From Cotesia glomerata (lineage: Eukaryota > Arthropoda > Insecta > Hymenoptera > Braconidae): a stretch of DNA of 64,000 bases. The notes beneath the pieces were generated by a model. It was not told where the DNA came from, did no database searches, and saw only the letters and a program-made list of their open reading frames with translations. The DNA lies in contig NC_058160.1 of assembly GCF_020080835.1 (NCBI RefSeq), positions 29,313,152 to 29,377,151 on the forward strand, in the 5' to 3' direction. The position numbers were made by a program, and so were the translations under genes. Below, piece after piece: positions 55,922 to 64,000 of the stretch (position 1 is its first letter; every line of letters starts with the position of its first letter).

Positions 55922-58900
55922 CTTTACAATTATTTTTATTATTATTTATTGATAAAAAAATAAATTTTTTTTAATTTTTAATAAAATTAATTAAAATTCT
56001 AATTTTATTAAATAAATAATTTATTGGACAGTTGTCAATTTTTTTTACTTCTATAACCATTAAATTACTGTAGAAAATTTTTTTTTTATTAATCAAATTA
56101 AAACTAAAAAAATTGTGTTTATAATTTTAAAAATTTTTTAAATGTTAAATTTTTTTTTTTAATAATTTTTCGATAAAATAAAATTCTAATTCTATCAAAT
56201 AAATAATTAAAAAAAAAAATTTATTAGACATTTGTCAATTTTTTTGATTTCTATAACAAATTACTGTAGAAAAATTTTGGATTTGTTTTTATTAATTAAA
56301 TTAAAACTAAAAAAATTGTATTCATAATTTTTAAAATTTTCTAAATGCTAAATTTTTTTAATAATTTTTCAATAAAATAAATTATGAGCATTTTTTAATT
56401 ATGGCTAATTTTATTATCATAAAAAATTTTTAATAAAATTCTAATTCTATTAAATAAATAATTTTTAAAAAAATTTATTAGACATTTGTCAATTTTTTTT
56501 ATTTTTATAATAATTAAATTACTGTAGAAAAATTTTGGATTTTTTTTTATTAATTAAATTAAAACTAAAAAAATTGTATTCATAATTTTAAAAATTTTCT
56601 AAGTGTTAAATTTTTTTTTTAATAATTTTTCAATAAAATAAATTATAAAAATTTTATGAATTATGACTAATTTAATTATCATAAATTTTTTTTTTTATTT
56701 TTAATAAAATAAAATTCTAATTCTATTAAATAAATAATTTATTGGACATTTGCAAATTTTTTTGATTTTTATAACAATTAAATGACTAGAAAAATTTAGT
56801 ACTTTTTTTTTATTAATTAAAATAAATCTAAAAAAATTTTATTTATAATTTTAAAAACTTTCTGAATGTTAAATTTATTTTTTCAATAATTTTTCAATAA
56901 AATAAATTATAAAAGTTTCTTAATTATGGGTAATTTAATTATCTTAAAAAATTTTTTTTAATTTTTAATAAAATAAATTAAATAAAATTCTAATTCTATT
57001 AAATAAATAATTTATTGGACATTTGTCAATTTTTTTGATTTCTATGATAATTAAATGACTGTAGAAAAATTTTTTAATTAATTAAATTAAAACAAAAAAA
57101 AATTTATTTATAATTTTAAAAATTATTCAAATGTTAAATTTTTCAATAAAATAATTTTTTCAATAAAATAAATTTTTTAATTTCGTTTAATTTAATTAAA
57201 AAAAATTTTTTATCTAAAAAAAAAATGCAAGCGCAAATTTAAAAAAAAAACAATTTTTTTTTTTTAATAATTTATTTTTAAAAAAATTTTAAATGCCTGT
57301 ATAATTAATTTACCTGAAAGTGAATACGATCAGAGAGTTGTTCGCTTCCCTGCTGGTCGTCAGACGGCGGCGAGGGTGGAATCATGGACTGGTACCAATC
57401 ACGGTTCTCTTCAAGCGTGTCAAGAATGTCCTGGGCATCCGGATGAACGAGGTCAGCCCAGGTCTCCCAGAGCGGATGGACGATGTAGTCAATAAAGCCG
57501 ACCTGTGACTTCTCAATAGTCGCGTTATGTCGGTCACACATCGGACTGATGTCCATATTTTGCTCCCGTTCTCGGTCTCCTTGCTGGAAGAACTCCTCCA
57601 TGAGGAGCGCGACCCACTTCCGGTAGAGCGGCAGCGGCTTTGTCGGGTTCGATAGATCAGCGCAGTGTACCAGGTTCTCCAGCACCTGGATCCTGTCCGT
57701 GTAGTTGTCCAGCAGTAGGACACCCGAGCCAGCAACTTTCTTGGTTTCCACCATGGTCTTTAGATCAGCCAGCAGCGACATGTGCTTGGACATGTCTGTT
57801 GACAGCACCATGTCGATCACCATCTTCCTCACAGTCTGTCGCTGCTTTTTCGTCATGTTTACGAATATGTCACAGCCCTCATTCTGCAGGAGCTTAAAAG
57901 CTACCGCCAGGTGGTGGTTCTCCAATACTGACTCGTCGTTATACATCAGCGCTAGTTCTGAACCTGGTGAATTATTTTTAAAATTTATTTATATTAATAA
58001 GAAAAATTTTGTGTCTGGGATATTCAAATGATAAAATCATTTTTTTAGTGAAATTTAGTGTCATTGCAAAGGTCCTGATTTTAATTTGTGCCTTTTCAGG
58101 GGTTCATATCATTCTCACCGACAGTCAATTTATTATGATAGGCTGCATTGGAAAATGCTCTATCTCCAGATACATGATTAAGAAATGACCTTGTATCTTG
58201 AGAACTATTGACATTTTTAAAGATATAAGCTCATCCCGATGGTACACTCATCGAGACCTTTCATTTGAGTACCCACATCGATTTTTCATATTTCATATAT
58301 TTATATATTCCACAAATACTATAAATATGGAATATATAAAAAATGCCATGTGGGTACTTAAATTAAAGGTCTCGATGAGTGTAACATCGAAATGAGTTTA
58401 TATCTTTAAAAATGTCAATAACTAAGAAATTACCTTCTATCTTGAGAACTATTGACATTTTTAAAGATATAAACTCATTTCGATGTTCCACTCATCAAGA
58501 CCTTTCATTTGAGTACCCACATCAATTTTTCATATATTTATATATTCCACAAATACCATATATATAAAATATATAAAAAATGCCATGTGGGTACTTAAAT
58601 TAAAGATCTCAATGAGTGTAACATCGAAATGAGTTTATATCTTTAAAAATGTCAATAATTAAGAAATTACCTTCTATCTTGTGAACTATTGACATTTTTA
58701 AAGATATAAACTCATTTCGATGTTCCACTCATCAAGACCTTTCATTTGAGTACCCACATCAGTTTTTCATACATTTCATATATTTATATATTTCATAAAT
58801 ACCATATATATAAAATATATAAAAAATGCCATGTGGGTACTTAAATGAAAGGTCTCAATGAGTAGAATATCGAAATGAGTTTATATCTTAAAAAATGTCA

Positions 58901-61900
58901 ATAATTAAAAAATTACCTTGTATCTTGTGAAATATTGACATTTTTAAAGATATAAGCTCATCCCGACATTAGACTCATTTAATTAAGACCTTTCATTTGA
59001 GTACCCACATCAATTTTTCATATATTTATATGTATTACATATATGTATAAATGAAAAATATATCAAAATGCATGTGGGTACTCAAATGAAAGCTCTTGAT
59101 AAGTGTAACATCAGTATGAGCTTATATCTTTAAAAACGTCAATAGTTAAGAAAGTACAGTGCAATTTAATAAATATCGAAATGAGTTTATATCTTAAAAA
59201 ATGTCAATAATTAAAAAATTACCTTGTATCTTGTGAAATATTGACATTTTTAAAGCTATTAGCTCACCCCGACATTACACTCATCGAGACCTTTCATTTG
59301 AGTACTCACATCAATTTTTCATATATTTATATATATTATACATATGTATATATGAAAAATATATCAAAAATGCATGTGGGTACTCAAATGAAAGCTCTTG
59401 ATAAGTGTAACATCGGAATGAGCTTATATCTTTAAAAACGTCAATATTTAAGAAAGTACCGCAATTTAGCAAAAGTCATTGTATAATGCAAAATTTTAAT
59501 TTTTTATAATCGCATAGTGACTGAGGGTTGCTAGTTATAAAAAATTTTTTTTTTTTGTAAAATAAAAACTAGGTCAATATATGACGTAGTTTAAATCATA
59601 TTAAATCCAGGGCTCATAAAAAAAATAAAAAAAAAAAGGCAACCCTTTGTCTTATACATCAGTTCCTTCTCCAACAATATTAAATTTTTTGTCTAAATTT
59701 ATAGCAGAATAAACTTTTCAGTCATAAAGCTTTGACCGATTGCGAGCGTGAAAAAAAAGGCATACTTTTTTATCAGCAAGATACAACTAGCAACTGGGTA
59801 TGACGTAAAGCATAAAACCGATGGAACAAAAATAAAAATAAAAATAAAAAGGCGGATGATACTCACTGGAGTTGATGAGGAACTGATTGGTAAGACCTGG
59901 ATGATCTACGTCATGAATAGTCGCCGCGAACAAGGCAGCCATGATCTCGAGCGGCGTGAAGACGGACTGGAACAAACAGGGGATTAATAACAATCACAAC
60001 CGATTGATGTGTGTATTATTGGACAGGTTGGGTGTTGAGTATGTATAGTAGAAGGCCACGATCGATTGAGACGTGTTGTTATTGTATATGTTACAGGTAT
60101 GTACCTCAAGCGCGGGCGTATTGAGCAGCGTGTGCGTCGACTGTGTTACGTCGGCCGCGTGAAGGCTGTTATGGAAGGGATTGTCCTTGACATAGTGATC
60201 CTCGAGAGTCATCATGAAGGTAACAAAAGTCTTGGGCGGTATTGCCAGTGTTTTGAGCAAGTCGCGGCTCTGGAATGCCGTGTAGGCTACGCAGGTCAAC
60301 GGTCTGTTGTTACTCAGCTCGGCTATCCTGAATATGTCGATGCCCCACTTGTCGACCTCTGACAGCACCTGCAATCAAACCAATTCCCAAAGTAAATGTT
60401 TATTCATCCATCAATCGCTGATTCTCTATTTTCAATCATCACTCGTTAATTAAATCACGTTTCTAATTCAACGTTCAAAAGCTATTTGATAATTAAGTGG
60501 TGCGTCGCTTTTTTTGGTCAATCACTGTCGAGTGGTTTGGAGCTATTTTTTTTTTTTTTTTTTTTTTGGGATTGAATAATTAAAACCACAATTTAATTAT
60601 AAAAATTAAATATTGAACCGAGGAATAATCTTTTTTTATTGAAGAAATATTTAAAATTTATAAGAGCTATTTTTTTGCTATGTAGATTTTTAATTAAAAT
60701 ATATAATAACTTGTAAAGAATAAATCTTAAGTTTTTCAATGAATAAGAGGAAATTAAAAATTTATCTGTTATTTTATCAATTTTTTTTTTTTTTTTTTTT
60801 TTAATTAAGATGATAAAATTGAAGTTTTAACGAAAGAAAATTAATATTTTTTTTTAATAAAAATGAAAAATTAAAATTTTAAATAATGAAAATTAATTTC
60901 AATTTTTTTTTTCAATTAAAATGAAAAAATTGAAATTTTGTATGATGAAAATTAATTGAAATTTTTTTTTAAATGATAAAATTAAAATTTCAAATAAAAA
61001 AAATTAAGATTAAAAATTCCTTTTTTAATTAAGATGAAAAAATTAAAATATTGTGCAATGAAAATTAATTTCAATTTTTTTTTTCTTTAATTAAAATTTT
61101 ATTTAATGACAATTAATTTGAAATTTTATTTTTTTATTTAAGACAAAAAAATTAAAATTTTAAATAACGAAAATTAATAGCAAATTTTTGTTAAATAAAA
61201 ATGAAAAATTAAAATTTTAAATAATTAAAATTAACATCAAAAAATTTTTTTTAATTAAGATGAAAAAATTAAAATTTTGGATGATGAAAATTAATAAAAT
61301 TTTTTTTTTTTAAATAAAGATAAAGGAATTAAATTTTAAAAAAAGAAAATTAATATAAAAAATTCTTTTTTTAATTAAGATAAAAAAATTAAAATTTTAA
61401 ATAACGAAAATTAATATCAAATTTTTGTTGAATAAAAATGAAAAAGTTAAAATTTTAAATAATGAAAATTAATATCAAAAAATTTTTTTTCAATTAAGAT
61501 AAAAAAATTAAAATTTTTTATGATGAAAATTAATTAAAATTTTTTTTTTTCAATAAAAATTAAACAATTAAATTTTAAATAAATAAAATTAATATAAAAA
61601 ATTCTTTTTTTAATTAAGATAAAAAAATTAAAATTTTAAATAACGAAAATTAATATCAAATTTTTGTTGAATAAAAATGAAAGAATTAAAATTTTAAATA
61701 ATGAAAATTAATATCAAAAAAATTTTTTTTAATTAAGATAAAAAAATTAAAATTTTGTTTGATGAAAATTAATTAAAATTTTTTTTTTCAATAAAGATAA
61801 AAGAATAAAATTTTAAATAAAGAAAATTAATGTAAAGAATCCTTTCTTTAATTAAGATAAAAAAATTAAAATTTTAAATAAAGAAAATTAATATCAAAAG

Positions 61901-63716
61901 TTTGTTAATAAAATTGTAATCTCAACTAATTTTTTTCTAAGCAAAATAAATGCAAAAAAGGATAATTTGTATGCTTTAATAAAATCAGAGGCCTGATTAG
62001 TACCGAGAGAGCAATGACACAGGTAATTCCGAAGAGGGAATTAAATGGGATGAAATGATATGAAAGAGAAGGAAGTTTCTGCTGATAAGAGCAGCGATTC
62101 AGCTCGAACTGTATACACGAGTAATATCTAGCCGTAAATTTGATTGAGAGTTGCTCTCGAGCGGCTGGAGGTTTGACGAAGGTCTGGTTAAGATCATTAA
62201 GGAGTTCGGATCCAGTTGAAGAACTTTTTTCAGGTCTCTCGTTTAGATGGAGACACACTTGACGTGATGGAAATCAGGAGTGACGTTCGAGTGCTTGTGA
62301 CGCATTAGAACTATTATTATTGTAGGTTTAGTTTACCTTGCCGAGCTCTTCGTCGTGGGGAGTTTCCACTCCGTGGACAGGTACTCGCTCGCCGGTGAAA
62401 CTGTTTGTGTGGGTCAATGGACGCTTCACTCCGCTGATGTGGGACATGGCGGCTGGCCCTCTCTGAGCTCGCTCTTTCTTCTTCGCGGATCGCGAATCCC
62501 CGGATCCGCTTGTTGATGCCGCATCCTCGATTCGCAACGATGGTAGATCCAACTCTTGCTGCTTGTCTGTATTTTATTAAATTAATTACATAATTTTTTA
62601 AATTAAAGAATTAAAAAAAAAAAATTTTTTCATAAAAATATTTGATATTTTATTAATAATTTTAATTTTAATAAATTTAAAAATATTTATTTATTTAAAT
62701 CAGTATCTTTGAATATTTATTAATTCAAAACAATATTATCAAACATTTATGAATATTTATAATATAAAAATAATATCTCTGAGCATTTAGTAAAATAAAT
62801 AAATTCAAAATATTAATTTTCAAAATTTACAAGCATTTTTTTATTCAAATTAATCTCTGTGAATATTGAACAGTTTATTAATTTAAAAAATTCTTGAATA
62901 TTATAAATATTTAATATTTTAAAATAATACTATTAATTATTATGTAAAAAAGAATTTTTTTAATTTTAATTCTAGATTTAAATAAGAGGTAATTTTTTGA
63001 AAACATTAATACTATTAATTATTATGTAAAAAAAAATTTTTTTAAATATTAATTCTATGTTAAAAAAAAGGCAATTTTTTGAAAATATTTGTTGAGTTTT
63101 AATATCAATTTATTGAAAATTTTTCTATTTAATATTAAATTAAATTACTACAAGACAAACGACTGCAAAAGTAAAATTTCATTGAAATAGACTCAGAATA
63201 AATATTTTTTGGTGTAAAAATATGTAAACATGTAAATTGAAGCTTATTTTCTCAACTTTTAGATGCATTTTACAAAATTCAAATATCTTGAAAAGTTATT
63301 TAAAGAAAAAGCAGTAAAAAAATTGTAATTTTTGAATTTTTAAAAATATAAAGTGCTGTAATTTCTAAATTAATTGTCCGATTCAGCTTAAATTTAAACT
63401 TGACCTTTGTGATTGTCTATAGAATAAGTATGTTGAGTTTCATTAAGATCGCTTAAGAATTATAGACGCTATCGTGCTAACAAGCCGTGTTGTATTTTAT
63501 GGATATATAAATACATACAAAAAATTCAATAATTTTATTAAAAAAAAAAATCAAATTTTTTTAAATATTAATTCTGAATTAAAAATAGTTGAATTGAAAA
63601 TAGTTTTATAAAAAAAACTCACCCAAGAAAGTAGTGCAGATGTACTCAGATATTTGATTACCAGATTTGGAAGACTCTGAGAAGTGCGAAAGCTCTTTGT
63701 TAAGCATTCTCTTGAA
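55814..63716 (-). CDS. dnc: cAMP-specific 3',5'-phosphodiesterase 4 (dunce), 3' part
   Basis: Six in-frame exons: 63623-63716, 62337-62566, 60105-60368, 59867-59966, 57314-57963, 55814-55921. They total 1446 nt, 481 codons plus stop. The first encodes the end of UCR2 (FKRMLNKELSHFSESSKSGN). Catalytic domain motifs follow: WGIDIFRIAELS, the HNSLHAADV metal-binding motif, the PDE signature HDVDHPGLTNQFL, SELALMYNDESVLENHHLA and the substrate-purine Gln region KSQVGFIDYIVHPLWETWAD. The C-terminus ends DEDFTGEPGDQEAASADPGM. The enzyme hydrolyses cAMP in the cytosol; in flies dunce loss impairs learning and female fertility. UCR1 and the isoform-specific 5' exons lie right of 64000. All key metal and substrate residues appear intact. 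Confidence 0.97.
55930..57240. repeat. AT tandem repeats in dnc last intron
   Basis: Five imperfect copies (spacing about 180-280 bp) of a segment with TTCTAATTCTATTAAATAAA, TTATTGGACATTTGTCAATT and AAATTACTGTAGAAAAATTT. Non-coding. Confidence 0.7.
57314..57963 (-). CDS. dnc: dnc exon: main catalytic exon
   Basis: 216 codons from SELALMYNDESV to DRIHFQ. Contains MVLSTDMSKHMSLLADLKTM, HCADLSNPTKPL (third metal-ligand Asp), FFQQGDRERE, and SQVGFIDYI with the invariant Gln. Much richer in GC than its flanks. Confidence 0.97.
57988..59534 (+). mobile_element. HINE element, copy H (dnc intron)
   Basis: Diverged start (TTTATATTAATAAGAAAAAT), full leader (TGTCATTGCAAAGGTCCTGA), about five palindromic units, and a 3' end CGCATAGTGACTGAGGGTTGCTAG in which the hairpin is partly lost. 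It is antisense to dnc and about 20 bases from the acceptor of the main catalytic exon. Confidence 0.75.
59867..59966 (-). CDS. dnc: dnc exon: PDE signature HDxDHPG
   Basis: Encodes SVFTPLEIMAALFAATIHDV, DHPGLTNQFLINSS. It carries the metal-binding His and Asp of the PROSITE PDE signature. Donor GTGAGT follows a phase-1 split Ser codon. Confidence 0.95.
60105..60368 (-). CDS. dnc: dnc exon: catalytic domain start, HNxxHAxD
   Basis: 88 codons from VLSEVDKWGIDIFRIAEL to LLNTPALE, including NRPLTCVAYTAFQSRDLLKT and the metal-ligand motif PFHNSLHAADVTQSTH. Phase 0 at both ends. Confidence 0.95.
60830..61915. repeat. ~240-bp AT tandem array in dnc intron
   Basis: AAATAACGAAAATTAATATC (one copy AATAGC) with AAATTTTTGTT recurs near 61165, 61400 and 61638, spacing about 240 bp. 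Less regular copies lie upstream. Each unit also contains GATGATGAAAATTAAT-like and AAATAATGAAAATTAATATC phrases. Confidence 0.75.
62337..62566 (-). CDS. dnc: dnc exon: UCR2-catalytic linker
   Basis: Encodes DKQQELDLPSLRIEDA, a Ser/Lys-rich linker (SGSGDSRSAKKKERAQRG), then SHISGVKRPLTHTNSFTGER and ETPHDEELGK. The ISGVK...HTNSF segment is a conserved PDE4 entry to the catalytic domain. Confidence 0.93.
62567..63622. other. dnc intron, AT-rich
   Basis: Two diverged copies of TACTATTAATTATTATGTAAAA at 62928 and 63009. 63340-63490 is slightly more balanced (GTCCGATTCAGCTTAAATTT), resembling the 3' arm of a transposon. No exon seen. Confidence 0.4.
63623..63716 (-). CDS. dnc: dnc exon: end of UCR2
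   Basis: Encodes FKRMLNKELSHFSESSKSGN and QISEYICTTFL. The UCR2 helix normally folds over the active site and inhibits PDE4. Acceptor TTTTAG at 63717, donor GTGAGT at 63622, phase 1 exit. Confidence 0.92.
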
Positions 63717-64000
63717 CTAAAACCATAAAAAACAAAGACTTTAAAATACCATCTCAAATAAAAATATTATTTTTATTACTATCGATAAAAATAACAGACT
63801 ATTTTCGAGGCTCGCTCGCCCAAAATCCGATCAAAGATCACTTATATTATGCAAATACACCAGCTGTTGCTGGCAGACGCCGGCACGCGTTCGGAAAAAA
63901 TAAACCCGCTTCTATTCCTTACTACGTCTCAATCTTAAACTTTAAGAGTAGAGCCAATAAAGTTGAATCGACAATAATCCCATTTAAGGAACAAGAAAAC
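63717..64000. other. dnc intron upstream of UCR2 exon, cut by window edge
   Basis: 63790-63910 is GC-balanced with a CAGACGCCGGCACGCG stretch; no exon in frame was identified. Confidence 0.4.

Noticed and set aside
57382..58031. Several ORFs of 85-117 codons on both strands
   Set aside because: Shadow frames of the GC-rich main dnc catalytic exon.
61926..62258. 110-codon minus ORF next to a dnc exon
   Set aside because: It lies in the intron beyond the dnc donor at 62336; the dnc reading passes correctly from 62337 to 60368 without it.

Overview
The window is AT-rich animal DNA with split genes, GT-AG introns and dense non-autonomous transposons. The proteins (a dunce-type PDE4, RpL10A, Ebp2, a somatomedin B/thrombospondin protein) and the repeat content fit an insect. 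A parasitoid hymenopteran is my best guess, but it is inference and no species can be named from the sequence.

Layout. (1) 1-40.4 kb is dominated by a secreted somatomedin B + thrombospondin-1 protein gene on the minus strand (three exons: 38299-38575, 7763-7957, 4448-4595). Its C-terminal exon(s) are probably beyond the left edge. Its first intron is about 30 kb and holds a small two-exon histone-fold gene on the opposite strand (8849-9974), an orphan candidate exon (10156-10220) and most of the transposons. (2) 41.1-46.5 kb is a complete four-exon RpL10A gene (minus) whose first and third introns each carry a copy of the same H/ACA-type snoRNA candidate. (3) 46.5-46.84 kb is a short divergent promoter shared with (4) a complete three-exon Ebp2 gene (plus, 46840-49902). 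Both divergent genes serve the large ribosomal subunit. (5) 55.8-64.0 kb is the 3' part (six exons: end of UCR2, whole catalytic domain, C-terminus) of a dunce/PDE4 cAMP phosphodiesterase on the minus strand, running off the right edge.

Repeats. Eight copies of a Helitron-related family (HINE/DINE-like: TCTATATTATTAAGAG start, 3' hairpin then CTAG) are present. Seven have cores of tandem palindromic units and one has a core of about five 400-bp direct repeats. Three further Helitrons, several terminal-inverted-repeat elements, foldback elements, a tRNA-derived SINE with a 16-bp target duplication and two LINE 3' fragments are nested in one another. One nest (a 1.7-kb Helitron inside a HINE) can be resolved to the base by comparison with an intact sister unit. 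Most remaining intronic DNA is A/T-rich imperfect tandem repeat.
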